A DNA stretch of 64,000 nt from Neobacillus massiliamazoniensis (GCF_001048695.1 NZ_CVRB01000004.1:806001-870000); one strand, 5' to 3'. Shown: positions 8,563 through 17,300, counted from the stretch's first letter. The notes: generated by a model not told the origin, from the sequence alone. Program-made: numbers and translations.

Positions 8563-9912
8563 ATGGAAAAAAATCATCATGATTTAAAAAAGGGACTGTT
8601 ACCAAGACATGTCCAGTTTATTGCATTAGCAGGCATGATTGGTACGGGGATATTTAAAGGGAGCTCAGATACATTATCGATTGCAGGACCAAGTGTAGTG
8701 TTGACATATTTAATTGGTGGCCTTTTGCTATTTATTGTGATGGCTGCATTAGGGGAGATGGCAATTGCTTTTCCAAATCTAAACGTCCAACATCTTATAA
8801 ATAAAGCATTTGGATTCAGAGTATCCTTTATAACAGGGTGGCTTTATTGGATTAATTGGATCATCGTCACTATTGTCGAATTATTGGCATCAGGCAGTTT
8901 TTTACAGTATTGGTTCCCCTCTGTACCTTTATGGATTTTAAGTTTCATCTGTGCATCTCTCATTGTAGGAATTAATATGTTTCAAGTTAAATACTACGGG
9001 GAGCTTGAGTTTTGGTTTGCCGGAATTAAAATTTTCGCATTGTTGGCATTCATCTTTTTAGGAATTTTTATTTTATTAGGGATTATTCCTAGTTCTGTTC
9101 ATAACCCAATTACTAACTATACCTCCCATGGAGGCATTTTCCCCCATGGGCTCGGGGGCACCTTAAGTGCATTTTTGGTCGTGATGTTTTCATATGGAGG
9201 TGCTGAATTAATAGGGGTTGCCGTTACAGAGACAAAAGATACCGAAAGGGTTTTACCAAAAATTATTAAAGGTACTATATGGCGGGTTATTATTTTTTAC
9301 ATTTTTCCCATCCTTATTATTTGCGGAATGATCCCTTGGAACAAGGTCACTTCAGAGAACAGCCCTTTTGTACAGGTTTTCAGCACAATAGGCCTTCCCG
9401 GTGCTGCACATATTATGAACTTTGTTCTATTGACTGCGGTTTTATCTGCAGCAAATTCAGGCATCTACGCTACTTCTAGAACTCTTTATTCGATGGCTGA
9501 AAGCGGGGCGGCTCCTAAAGGACTGCAAACAATCTCCAAAAGAGGGATTCCTCTAACAGGAATTATTGTAACCAGTGTTTGTATCTTGTTTGGCATTTTT
9601 TTATCTTATTTAACTCCTAATCAAGTAATTAGCTACTTAATGACCATTCCTGGTTTTACTGTCATCTTTTTATGGATTTGCATTTGTTGCGCTCAACTAA
9701 AGCTGCGTCCACAATATAAGGGAAAACCAGCTTTTCAGGTAAAATGGTATCCTTTCACAACGATTTTTGCTATTGTGTCTTTAACCTTAATCTTTTTTGG
9801 TTTTATGTTTAGCAAAAATAATTTAATTGGCACTTCAGTCTGTCTTGTAACATTAGGTATCCTTTGCATACTTTCATTTTTTAAAAATAACAACTTCAGC
9901 AAAGAAATTTAG
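8563..9912 (+). CDS. APC-family amino acid permease
   Basis: Integral membrane proton-coupled amino acid transporter of 449 aa with about 12 hydrophobic segments. The N-terminal HVQFIALAGMIGTGIFKGSSDTL is the substrate-binding loop of helix 1 in the amino acid transporter (AAT) branch, and FSYGGAELIGVAVTETKD the matching unwound helix 6 region. Resembles YtnA-type permeases of Bacillus, but substrate is not predictable. Preceded by GGTTGGGG and an AT-rich promoter region with TATATTAAT near 8470; single-gene unit closed by a terminator. Confidence 0.85.
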   Translation: MEKNHHDLKKGLLPRHVQFIALAGMIGTGIFKGSSDTLSIAGPSVVLTYLIGGLLLFIVMAALGEMAIAFPNLNVQHLINKAFGFRVSFITGWLYWINWIIVTIVELLASGSFLQYWFPSVPLWILSFICASLIVGINMFQVKYYGELEFWFAGIKIFALLAFIFLGIFILLGIIPSSVHNPITNYTSHGGIFPHGLGGTLSAFLVVMFSYGGAELIGVAVTETKDTERVLPKIIKGTIWRVIIFYIFPILIICGMIPWNKVTSENSPFVQVFSTIGLPGAAHIMNFVLLTAVLSAANSGIYATSRTLYSMAESGAAPKGLQTISKRGIPLTGIIVTSVCILFGIFLSYLTPNQVISYLMTIPGFTVIFLWICICCAQLKLRPQYKGKPAFQVKWYPFTTIFAIVSLTLIFFGFMFSKNNLIGTSVCLVTLGILCILSFFKNNNFSKEI

Positions 9913-9923
9913 CTGATTAAATA

Positions 9924-9956
9924 AAAATAGCACGTGAATTTTTCACGCGCTATTTT
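9924..9956 (+). terminator. Terminator after the permease
   Basis: AAAATAGC-a-CGTGAA, loop TTT, TTCACG-c-GCTATTTT; one mismatch in the stem and a T-run. Confidence 0.75.
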
Positions 9957-9987
9957 GTAATTTTAAATAGACTGTCAACTAGTACAA

Positions 9988-10875
9988 TTAATCCTTTGAA
10001 ATCTGCGAAAAATATTCTAAAATAAACGCTCGAAACTGCTTGGCGGTCTCTGACAAATGACGCCTTTTTGACCAGCCTAAACCAATCGTTCTCTCACATC
10101 TTGGCCTCTCTATTTGCAGCCGTTTCAGAGAAGGATTCGAATTGTACATCCAAGAAATCGCTGGTACAAAAGCAACTCCTAATCCTTGTTTGACCAGTTC
10201 CCCAATTACTCCTGGCTCGTCCCCTTCGAAAGCAATATTGGGTACAAACCCTGCTTCTAGACAAAATTCATCTGTTACATTTCGAAATCCATAACCTGTA
10301 TTCATACTGATAAACGGCTCATCCTTGACCTCATATAGCTTGATCTTTTTCCTTCCTGCAAGGCGATGATTAGGTGGAACAAGTAAGAAAATCTCTTCCG
10401 TTTTGAGGGGCTCCCAAACAAGATTAGTCCCTTCAATTGGAACGGAAGTAATACAAAAATCAATCTCCGCCTTTTCAAGATGACGGACCATGGAAGAAGT
10501 TGTTTCCATTACTTGCTGAAAGCGGACATCAGGATATTTCCTTAAAAAAGAACTTAACAATTCTGGCAAAACTCTTGGAATCGTTACCGCCATGGTAATT
10601 TGGTTTAGATTTCGGTCTGCCAATTCCAATAACTCCCTTTTCCCTTCGTTTAATTCCATAAAAATGCGATCTACACGCTTTAAAAAAAGCTCTCCGAAAG
10701 CGTTCAATTTGATTTGTCGATGTGCCCTTTCAAATAATGGCACCCCAATATCTTCTTCTAAACGAGAGATGGTCTTGCTTAATGACGGCTGAGCAATCTT
10801 AAGCTCCTCAGCTGCATTTGTCATATGCTCTAACCTTGCAACAGTTTGAAAATATTTTAATTGTAAAAGCTCCAT
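9988..10875 (-). CDS. LysR-family transcriptional regulator
   Basis: LTTR of 295 aa. The N-terminal HTH (about 1-60) reads MELLQLKYFQTVARLEHMTNAAEELKIAQPSLSKTISRLEEDIGVPLFER, a canonical LysR helix-turn-helix; residues about 90-290 form the effector-binding domain. Divergent from the YhgE gene across 119 bp, so by the usual LysR logic it may control both itself and that membrane protein. The effector is unknown. The start ATG has AGAAGGTTAAGAAAA upstream. Confidence 0.88.
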   Translation of the reverse strand: MELLQLKYFQTVARLEHMTNAAEELKIAQPSLSKTISRLEEDIGVPLFERAHRQIKLNAFGELFLKRVDRIFMELNEGKRELLELADRNLNQITMAVTIPRVLPELLSSFLRKYPDVRFQQVMETTSSMVRHLEKAEIDFCITSVPIEGTNLVWEPLKTEEIFLLVPPNHRLAGRKKIKLYEVKDEPFISMNTGYGFRNVTDEFCLEAGFVPNIAFEGDEPGVIGELVKQGLGVAFVPAISWMYNSNPSLKRLQIERPRCERTIGLGWSKRRHLSETAKQFRAFILEYFSQISKD

Positions 10876-10994
10876 TTTTCTTAACCTTCTTTTTTTATAT
10901 ACTGTAGGCTATTAATCGATAATCAATTATATATTATACATTATATAAAAAACTATTTATTATAGTGTTTATGAAAAAACAAGGAGGGTAATTT
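10876..10994. promoter_or_regulatory. Divergent LysR/YhgE promoter region
   Basis: Very AT-rich 119 bp with overlapping palindrome-like segments around ATTAATCGATAATCAATT (about 10911-10928) and TATATTATACATTATATAA (about 10929-10947), the sort of T-N11-A symmetry LysR proteins bind. A TATAGT -10-like box lies near 10960 for the plus-strand gene. Confidence 0.4.
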
Positions 10995-12989
10995 TTGAAA
11001 GGGATTAATTTGATCTTCAAAGATTTAAGATTGATGTGGCAACATAAGCATGGAAGAGTTGCGTTAGTGTTTCTTCTGATTGTCCCGCTCATTTATGCTG
11101 GATTTTTTATCGCAGGGTATTGGAATCCATATGGACGATTAGACAAGCTCCCTGTAGCTGTCGTGAATACTGATCAAGGTTCAATCATGGATAACAAGCC
11201 CATCGATGCAGGGAAAGACTTTGTAAAAAGTTTAAAAAAGAACAAGGATTTAAACTTCCAATTTGTCTCCGAAAAAGAAGCCGATACAGGCCTAAAGGAA
11301 GGTAATTACTACATGGTCATTACCATCCCAAAAGATTTTTCAAAAAAAGTAAGTTCATTGATGGATGATCATCCACAACCTGCAAAGCTTTTGTATAAAA
11401 TAAACCCTGGTAAAAACTTTGTGGCTTCCCAAATCAGTACGACAGCCACGGAGGAAATGAAAACCAAAATCTCGAATAGCATTACAAAATCATATGCAGA
11501 TGGTGTGTTTTCAAAGTTTCAAGATATAGCCAGAGGATTTAAGGATGCCGGCGATGGGGCGGCCAAAATTAATCAAGGCACTTCTGATGCCCAAAATGGA
11601 ATGGTCCAACTTTCTGACGGTGTTCATCGCTTAAATGATGGTTCGCAAAAACTCTTTAATGGAAGCAGCCAGCTTGTAAGCAGTGAACAAAGCTTAAATC
11701 AAGGAATGGACAGTCTAAAAAGTGGCTCTCTCTCTCTTTCGAATGGTTTATCACAGCTTGCGAATGGACAAGTTGCACTGCAATCTGGAGCAGATCAATT
11801 AAGTGCTGGAACACAGTCTTTAACTGCAGGAATTGAAAAATTGACTCAAGGACAAACGGCTGCTGATCAAACTGCAAATGCCTTAAAAGCAACCGTTGAG
11901 GAGTATATCCAAAGTCATCCTGATGCGAAAAACGATCCATCTTTCCAACAAATCGCAGCGATGGCTGAAGGATTAGCAGCTGCAGCCGATTCATTAAACA
12001 ACGGAGGTCAGCAGTTGGCGAAAAATGCGGATCAACTCGCTCAAGGTCAAACCAATCTGCAAGCAGGATTAAAACAGTTTGGCGCAAAACTAAATGCTGC
12101 CTCAAGCGGTGCAAATCAATTATCTAATGGCAGCGTGCAATTTGCTGAAGGCCTGAACAAATGGGAACAAGGTTTTTCATCCCTTCATAGCGGGATTTAT
12201 AATCTAGCTAATGGCGGAAAGCAACTAGATACTGGTGCTAATAAATTGGTCGATGGCTTAGAAGGATTAACGGTAGGTTCGAAGGAATTATCAACGAAAC
12301 TCGATGATGCTGCAAAGCAAACATCATCCATTCATAACAATAATGCATTAACCACGATGTTTTCTGAACCAGTTCAATTAGAAGAGTCTAAAATTTCCAC
12401 TGTGCCGAATTACGGCATTGGCATTACTCCATATTTCCTTTCATTAGCGTTCTATGTCGGCGGAATTATGGCTGCGAATATTCTTCCATTAGGCAGAAGA
12501 CAGGACCAAAAGGTCACAGGTACCGTTCACTTTATTAATAAACTTGGTCTAAAATACTCGATTGGTTTTATTCAGGCACTTATTGTTGATCTAGTGGTCC
12601 TGTTTGTCTTTAAGGTGCATGTGGCAAGTGTACCATTATTTATATTATCAAGTTTGATCATATCTTTTACATTTATGACCTTTATCTTGATGCTTGTAAC
12701 CGTATTTGGCGTTACCGGGAAGTTTATTGCCGTCACGTTGTTAGTCCTTCAATTAGCGACCTGTGGCGGAACATTCCCTGGTGAACTAGGCAACCCTGTT
12801 TTAAGTGAAATTGGTAAGATTTTGCCTATGTCCCATTCACTCCGCAGCTTCCAGGATGTCATTACTCTGGGTGATTGGAATCAGCTTGGACAGCAAATCA
12901 TGATTCTAATCTATTATTTGGTCTTTGCAGGAGGAATTACTTGGATTACTAGTCACATACAGCATTCCAAAACTGAGGTAAATGCCTAA
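10995..12989 (+). CDS. YhgE/Pip-type membrane protein
   Basis: 664 aa. Layout: cytoplasmic N terminus and TM1 (about 20-43), a large extracytoplasmic domain with a long helical region (about 185-440) built from irregular 7-8-residue repeats of the LxxGxxxL type (LSDGVHRLNDGSQKLFNG and similar), then about five TM helices from residue 480 to 655. This is the YhgE/Pip (phage infection protein) architecture related to ABC-2 type permeases. TTG start at 10995 with AAGGAGGG. Role in B. subtilis relatives is poorly known; phage receptor or envelope export functions have been proposed. Divergent from a LysR regulator. Confidence 0.85.
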   Translation: MKGINLIFKDLRLMWQHKHGRVALVFLLIVPLIYAGFFIAGYWNPYGRLDKLPVAVVNTDQGSIMDNKPIDAGKDFVKSLKKNKDLNFQFVSEKEADTGLKEGNYYMVITIPKDFSKKVSSLMDDHPQPAKLLYKINPGKNFVASQISTTATEEMKTKISNSITKSYADGVFSKFQDIARGFKDAGDGAAKINQGTSDAQNGMVQLSDGVHRLNDGSQKLFNGSSQLVSSEQSLNQGMDSLKSGSLSLSNGLSQLANGQVALQSGADQLSAGTQSLTAGIEKLTQGQTAADQTANALKATVEEYIQSHPDAKNDPSFQQIAAMAEGLAAAADSLNNGGQQLAKNADQLAQGQTNLQAGLKQFGAKLNAASSGANQLSNGSVQFAEGLNKWEQGFSSLHSGIYNLANGGKQLDTGANKLVDGLEGLTVGSKELSTKLDDAAKQTSSIHNNNALTTMFSEPVQLEESKISTVPNYGIGITPYFLSLAFYVGGIMAANILPLGRRQDQKVTGTVHFINKLGLKYSIGFIQALIVDLVVLFVFKVHVASVPLFILSSLIISFTFMTFILMLVTVFGVTGKFIAVTLLVLQLATCGGTFPGELGNPVLSEIGKILPMSHSLRSFQDVITLGDWNQLGQQIMILIYYLVFAGGITWITSHIQHSKTEVNA

Positions 12990-12993
12990 AACT

Positions 12994-13033
12994 AAAAAAG
13001 TGATACCCGAATTGAATCGGGTATCACTTTTTT
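12994..13033. terminator. Bidirectional terminator between yhgE-like gene and arsR-like gene
   Basis: Perfect 17-bp arms (12994-13010 and 13017-13033) with core GTGATACCCGA, 6-nt loop, flanked by A-run and T-run; serves both convergent units. Confidence 0.88.
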
Positions 13034-13039
13034 ACGTAT

Positions 13040-13396
13040 TTATTTAGGCTCATTCTTTTCATTTTGAGTTGAATCATCATCCGTTTCAACGAAGAGCTTA
13101 AGGGCTGCCAGTTTATTTTCCCAAAATAGTTCGAAATATTGAAGCCAATCTTTTAATTCATATAATGGCTCTGGATTTAATTTATACCTAGTTTCTCGCC
13201 CGACTTTGCTCTCCTTGACCAGACCTGCATCTGCAAGAACACGAAGATGTTTGGAGACAGCAGTTCGACTGATGGGAAAGTGCCCGGTAATCACCATAAC
13301 AGGCATCTCTTGATGGCTTAAGAGTTTCAACATTTTTCGGCGGGTTGGGTCAGCGACCGCTTGAAAGACATCATGCTTTGCTGAAGATGCAGACAT
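13040..13396 (-). CDS. ArsR/SmtB-family regulator
   Basis: Winged-helix repressor of 118 aa: DVFQAVADPTRRKMLKLLSHQEMPVMVITGHFPISRTAVSKHLRVLADAGLVKESKVGRETRYKLNPEPL. No metal-binding Cys pair (ELCVCDL-type) is present, so it is the non-metal, SdpR-like branch that is often paired with AHSA1 proteins. Its ATG follows immediately on the stop of the AHSA1 gene (TAAATG), so it is the second gene of a two-gene operon. Likely autoregulator of that operon through the palindromes at 13849-13906. Confidence 0.88.
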   Translation of the reverse strand: MSASSAKHDVFQAVADPTRRKMLKLLSHQEMPVMVITGHFPISRTAVSKHLRVLADAGLVKESKVGRETRYKLNPEPLYELKDWLQYFELFWENKLAALKLFVETDDDSTQNEKNEPK

Positions 13397-13822
13397 TTAT
13401 GCTTCAACAAATCCCTGCAATTTTTTAACCATACCTGCCCAGCCCTGATCCATATTGTTTCGGATCATAGTGTGAGGTGCTCCAAACTCAGTAACTTTGT
13501 CAGCATCCCAACCGGAATGGATGAGCGTAAATTCTGTTTTTCCATCAAGCTCTTTTAATTCAAATGTAAGTGTCCAATCCTTTCCCCATCTGAAAGAAAG
13601 ACTGTGAGGCGGATCTACCTTCGTGACTTTGCACGGAGACATTCCAAACTGCCCTGCATTTAAATGAAATTCATGTCCTTCTACAGGCTCCATATCATTT
13701 GGCATGAACCATGCAGCTAGGCCATCCGAAGTAGCAACTGCGTTCCATACTTTATCAATTGGCGCGTTGTATACAAGTGTATGCTTTATATCCTGTAATG
13801 TTTCTTGTGCTTCATTTGTCAT
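13397..13822 (-). CDS. SRPBCC/AHSA1 domain protein
   Basis: 141-aa START/Bet v1-like fold protein (activator of Hsp90 ATPase homologue 1-like): IKHTLVYNAPIDKVWNAVATSDGLAAWFMPNDMEP near the N terminus and SFRWGKDWTLTFELKELDGKTEFTLIHSGW are typical. These domains bind hydrophobic ligands; function is not known. First gene of an operon with an ArsR repressor. Upstream, a good sigma-A promoter is embedded between two operator-like palindromes. Confidence 0.85.
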   Translation of the reverse strand: MTNEAQETLQDIKHTLVYNAPIDKVWNAVATSDGLAAWFMPNDMEPVEGHEFHLNAGQFGMSPCKVTKVDPPHSLSFRWGKDWTLTFELKELDGKTEFTLIHSGWDADKVTEFGAPHTMIRNNMDQGWAGMVKKLQGFVEA

Positions 13823-13848
13823 TGAAATACCACCTCTAAAGTTAATAT

Positions 13849-13906
13849 GAAACCAATTGGTTTCGTATCAAGAGTATATAACACCTTTTGGTTTCATGTC
13901 AAACCA
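13849..13906 (-). promoter_or_regulatory. Promoter with two operators for the AHSA1-ArsR operon
   Basis: On the minus strand TTGACA at 13902-13897, 18-bp spacer, TATACT at 13878-13873. Two palindromes share the half-site GGTTT: a perfect 16-bp GAAACCAATTGGTTTC at 13849-13864 (just downstream of the start site) and TGGTTT-N6-AAACCA at 13889-13906 (covering the -35). The arrangement suits repression by the downstream ArsR protein. The assignment of the binder is inference. Confidence 0.7.
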
Positions 13907-14070
13907 TAATTAATGGGTAACCTTTTATTAAATAAAGTCACCCAAATAAAATATTATCATTCAGCCTTTTCAAGTGATCCAATATTAAATTGTTTTACCA
14001 TTTTGAGCATTGTTTTTCTTTTTAGTGACCGGGCTGGGGCTTTTTTCTTCTTCCAGGACACTATTTCTTT

Positions 14071-14517
14071 TTATTGTGGACTTCCTGTGTCACTGTATAG
14101 TAGTGCTTGGGCAATCCCGATAAAATATTCAGATTCACGAATAATATGGTTTAGTACTACCACTGCAGTTGGATTACTGCTAACTGAACGGCTCTGGGTT
14201 TTAATTTGCTCACAAAGCTGAATGAAAGAATTAATTTGTTGCAAACAAAAAGAAACAAGCCGCATAATTTGTTACATTAATAGGTCCGACACTTGAAAAC
14301 CAGACCGGTTCACAGTTTCAATATAACGGATCACCTGATGGTGCGTCTCCGTAAGAGTATTTTCCCACTGTTTTAATGCATCAACAAATTCTGGTTCAAG
14401 TCCGGAAACTAGCTCTCGAATTACTACCGTATGTTCCTCTTCCTGATGCTTCCAAAACTCCTCTTCATCTAAAATCCTTAATGGCATTTGCTGACCATAA
14501 TAAAATTGCATAGGCAT
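14071..14517 (-). pseudogene. DUF2935 protein interrupted by one in-frame stop
   Basis: Two pieces in the same frame: 81 codons from ATG 14517 (MPMQFYYGQQMPLRILDEEEFWKHQEEEHTVVIREL...) and, after TAA at 14272-14274, another 66 codons (QIMRLVSFCLQQINSFIQLCEQ... ending HIIRESEYFIGIAQALLY). Joined they give about 148 aa, the size of single-domain DUF2935 proteins of Bacillus, with the His/Glu-rich helical pattern. No frameshift is needed. The stop lies in ATG TAA CAA ATT ATG; a C-to-T change of CAA (Gln) would explain it. The ATG at 14263 has no ribosome binding site, so the second half is unlikely to be made alone. A sequencing error is possible. Confidence 0.7.
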
Positions 14518-14690
14518 CCCCCTATTTCACTATCAAAATGTATGGGGGAACATACTAGAATATTCACGATTTTTACTAGCACTAAAAGAACGGCTAATTT
14601 CTAAATTTCACACCATAGGGTTTCAAAAAGTAAGGCCCACCGAAAGGAAAAATGTTACAATTAACGTAATAATTTTATGAGGTAAAATAC

Positions 14691-15437
14691 ATGTTAATTA
14701 ACCAATTTTTAAGAGGGATCAAATTTAATAGGAATGACGTTCCTACGTTTAAAAAATATCCATTTAACCTTCCAATCTTAAAGACCTTGGATGAACTATC
14801 TTTTCATCCTAATGTTACGTTTCTTGTTGGTGAGAACGGGATGGGGAAATCAACTTTATTAGAGGCGATCGCCATCGCTTTAGGCTTTAATCCAGAAGGT
14901 GGCTCTCTTAACTTTCAATTTTCCACTTATGATTCTCATTCAGCACTTGAAAATTATCTACAGGTGATCAAGGGCATTGAAAAACCTAAAGATGGTTTTT
15001 TTCTTCGGGCGGAAAGCTTTTATAATGTTGCTTCAAACATTGAAGAATTAGATAGAGAAGACTTCGGGCCACCTATCATTAATTCTTTTGGAGGAGTTTC
15101 CCTTCATGAACAATCACATGGTGAGGCGTTCTTTTCCACTTTTATTCATCGCTTTTTCGGAAATGGTATTTATATTTTAGACGAACCTGAAGCAGCGCTG
15201 TCCCCGTTGCGGCAAATGTCGATGCTAACGCGAATTCATGAATTAGTAAAGGAAAAATCGCAATTTATCATTGCGACCCATTCCCCTATTATCATGGCTT
15301 ACCCAAATGCTAAGATTTTGGAATTCACGGAGGCCGGGATTAAAGAAAGCAAATTAGAGGAAACAAATCATTATCGGATTATGAAGCAGTTTTTTGATGA
15401 TAAAAACAGAATGATTCATCATTTGTTAAATGATTAA
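14691..15437 (+). CDS. ABC-type AAA ATPase (COG3910-like)
   Basis: 248-aa soluble ATPase of the RecF/SMC-like ABC class. Walker A GENGMGKST at about residues 47-55; signature-like segment SFGGVSLHEQSHGEAFFSTF about 133-150; Walker B GIYILDEPEAALSP about 157-170; a switch His in IATHSPIIMAYP about 195. No membrane domain or nuclease domain, and no neighbouring partner, so its job is unknown. Related small ATPases turn up in defence islands, but nothing else here supports defence. ATG start with GAGGTAAAAT upstream; the transcript runs into four terminator-like repeats. Confidence 0.75.
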   Translation: MLINQFLRGIKFNRNDVPTFKKYPFNLPILKTLDELSFHPNVTFLVGENGMGKSTLLEAIAIALGFNPEGGSLNFQFSTYDSHSALENYLQVIKGIEKPKDGFFLRAESFYNVASNIEELDREDFGPPIINSFGGVSLHEQSHGEAFFSTFIHRFFGNGIYILDEPEAALSPLRQMSMLTRIHELVKEKSQFIIATHSPIIMAYPNAKILEFTEAGIKESKLEETNHYRIMKQFFDDKNRMIHHLLND

Positions 15438-15498
15438 TTCGACCAACAAATTTCAGACAAGCTCCGAAATATTTTTGATATCACTAAAACCTCTCTAT

Positions 15499-15725
15499 GG
15501 TCATTGATACGCTCTATCAATGACCTTTTTCTCGATTTCTTGTCTGTTTCGGTCGTTGATACGCTTCATCAACGACCTTTTTCTTGATTTCCTGCCGGTT
15601 TTGGTCGTTGATACGGTCTATCAATGACCTTTTTCTCGATTTCCTGCCAGTTTCGGTCATTGATACGCTTTATCAACGACCTTTTTCTCGATTTTACTCC
15701 GGTTTCGGTCGTTGATACGATTCAG
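15499..15725 (+). repeat. 52-bp tandem array A (terminator-like units)
   Basis: Units start at 15499, 15551, 15603, 15655 and 15707, an exact 52-bp period with four full copies and one partial. Each full unit has the form GGTCRTTGAT, 6-7-nt loop, ATCAAYGACC, TTTTT: a 10-bp stem with a T-tract on the plus strand. Copy 1 (A/T) and copy 2 (G/C) differ by a compensated pair; copy 3 has a G-U and copy 4 an A-C pair at that site. The fifth copy keeps only the left arm. Lies between the ATPase gene and convergent speD. Confidence 0.9.
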
Positions 15726-15755
15726 GTATATATTCGAATCTCAATTACGCCTTTA

Positions 15756-16565
15756 TTACAAGGTAATATTCTTCCCGTAAAAGATTTCATCCATTTCTAA
15801 TTTGATTCTCTCTGTCATTTCGATGTGTTCATCAGCTGACAGCTTTTCTTTTGTATAGCCAAATAAATAGTTGTTTAAATCAAATTCTCTAAGTTTACAT
15901 TTTGTATGAAAAATATGCTCTTGATACACATTGACATCAATCATATCGAAAAAATCGCCTACATCTTCAGGGATATAATTTTGAATCGAGCTAATTTCAT
16001 GATCAATAAACAACTTGTGCCCATTTTTATCTCTAGTAAAACCACGCACCCGATAATCAATGATCATCACATCTGTCTCAAAAGATCGAATTAGATAATG
16101 CAGCGCTTTTAAAGGCGATATTTCTCCGCAAGTAGATACATCAATATCTGCTCTAAATGTGCTGATCCCTTCTTCAGGATGATATTCAGGGTATGTATGC
16201 ACCGTAATATGGCTCTTGTCTAACTGCATGACAACCGATTCTGGTAGTGGACCTGGCGATTCCTCGAATGATTCAGATGGAGCATTTTCTACAGGAGCTT
16301 CTGACACCAACAGAGTCACACTCGCCCCCTGCGGTTCGAAATCCTGGCTTGCAATATTTAAAACATGGGCACCAATAATATCTGCTACTTGGTTCAAAAT
16401 TTTGGTTAATCTTTCGGCGCTATATTGCTCATCAATATATTCTAAATAAGCTTCTCGCTCTTCCTTTGTTCTTGTAAAACAAATATCGTACATATTAAAA
16501 CTTAATGATTTCGTAAGGTTATTAAAGCCATGTAATTCGATATGCTGTTCATGTGTGAGTTTCAT
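15756..16565 (-). CDS. speD: S-adenosylmethionine decarboxylase proenzyme
   Basis: Pyruvoyl-dependent enzyme that makes decarboxylated SAM, the aminopropyl donor for spermidine. At 269 aa it is the long Escherichia-type form, not the 125-aa form of B. subtilis. Self-cleavage site Lys117-Ser118 in [14 protein letters not shown]; Ser118 becomes the pyruvoyl group. [14 protein letters not shown] carries the expected catalytic Cys. A Glu/Pro/Ser-rich stretch (about 92-110) just before the cleavage site will lie at the C terminus of the beta chain. No speE neighbour. It is bracketed by two 52-bp tandem arrays. Confidence 0.93.
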   Translation of the reverse strand: MKLTHEQHIELHGFNNLTKSLSFNMYDICFTRTKEEREAYLEYIDEQYSAERLTKILNQVADIIGAHVLNIASQDFEPQGASVTLLVSEAPVENAPSESFEESPGPLPESVVMQLDKSHITVHTYPEYHPEEGISTFRADIDVSTCGEISPLKALHYLIRSFETDVMIIDYRVRGFTRDKNGHKLFIDHEISSIQNYIPEDVGDFFDMIDVNVYQEHIFHTKCKLREFDLNNYLFGYTKEKLSADEHIEMTERIKLEMDEIFYGKNITL

Positions 16566-16673
16566 GACGGCTTCCCCCTAATTTTTTTCTACATAAGTGT
16601 TATTTATTTTGTCCATTTGGAATTTTATATATATAACTCTTTCTTGAGGAAAATAATTGAAAGAGGTGCTGAA

Positions 16674-16798
16674 ATGATGAATACAGTTTTTCTCGTTTTG
16701 ATTTTTTTTTACGGTAACTCCAAGTTTCGCTAATACAGCATACTTTGATGATCAAGTAAAAGTTGCGTTTTTAGGGGCACGTTGCAATAGGTGTTATC
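16674..16798 (+). pseudogene. Remnant of a secreted-protein gene running into array B
   Basis: AAAGAGGTG then ATGATG at 16674/16677 opens MNTVFLVLIFF, a good signal-peptide start. At a run of nine T (16702-16710) the frame leaves this path; removing one T restores a classic signal peptide ending TVTPSFANTAYFDDQVKVAFLG. The mended frame stays open through all of array B to 17340, where it encodes only repeat-derived Ser/Phe/Thr-rich sequence. I read it as a gene start broken by a homopolymer frameshift and by loss of its body next to the array. The original product is not recognised. Confidence 0.45.
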
Positions 16799-17300
16799 TT
16801 TTTCACCTTTTTTGTTCACGTAGATCCCTTCTACGTTCACGAATCCCCTCTTTTTTCACCTTTTCTTTCACGTATGGACCTTCTACGTTCACATATTCCC
16901 TCTTTTTTCACCTTTTCTTTCACGTACAGTCCTTCTACGTGCACGAATCCCCTCTTTTTTCACCTTTTCGTTCACGTAGAGACCTCCTACGTGCACGAAT
17001 CCCCTCTTTTTTCACCTTTTCGTTCACGTATAGACCTTCTACGTTCACGAATCCCCTCTTTTTTCACCTTTTCTTTCACGTACAGTCCTTCTACGTGCAC
17101 GAATCCCCTCTTTTTTCACCTTTTCTTTCACGTATAGACCTTCTACGTTCACGAATTCCCTCTTTTTTCACCTTTTCGTTCACGTATAGACCTTCTACGT
17201 TCACGAATTCCCTCTTTTTTCACCTTTTCGTTCACGTACAGTCCTTCTACGCGCACGACAACTTCCTTTCTTTACCTTTTCGTTCACGTAGAACCCTTAT
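16799..17300. repeat. 52-bp tandem array B
   Basis: Units start at 16799, 16851, 16903, 16955, 17007, 17059, 17111, 17163 and 17215 with a decayed tenth at 17267: exact 52-bp steps. Each unit has a pyrimidine-rich half (TTTTTTCACCTTTTC) and a half with two CACGT/ACGT-containing words (TTCACGTA ... CTACGTTCACGAA). Copies at 16903 and 17059 share the variant TACAGTCCTTCTACGTGCACG, hinting at a three-unit (156-bp) higher order. The sequence is unrelated to array A. Open frames across it are by-products of the repeat. Confidence 0.92.

Noticed and set aside
11656-12114. 152-codon frame antisense to the YhgE-like gene
   Set aside because: Mirror of the repetitive LxxG region; no start signals and no protein-like features.
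13913-14221. 102-codon plus-strand frame
   Set aside because: Antisense to the DUF2935 pseudogene, no ribosome binding site, and composition unlike protein.
15499-17300. Possible CRISPR arrays
   Set aside because: The whole 52-bp unit is repeated; there are no unique spacers between short repeats and no cas genes in the window.
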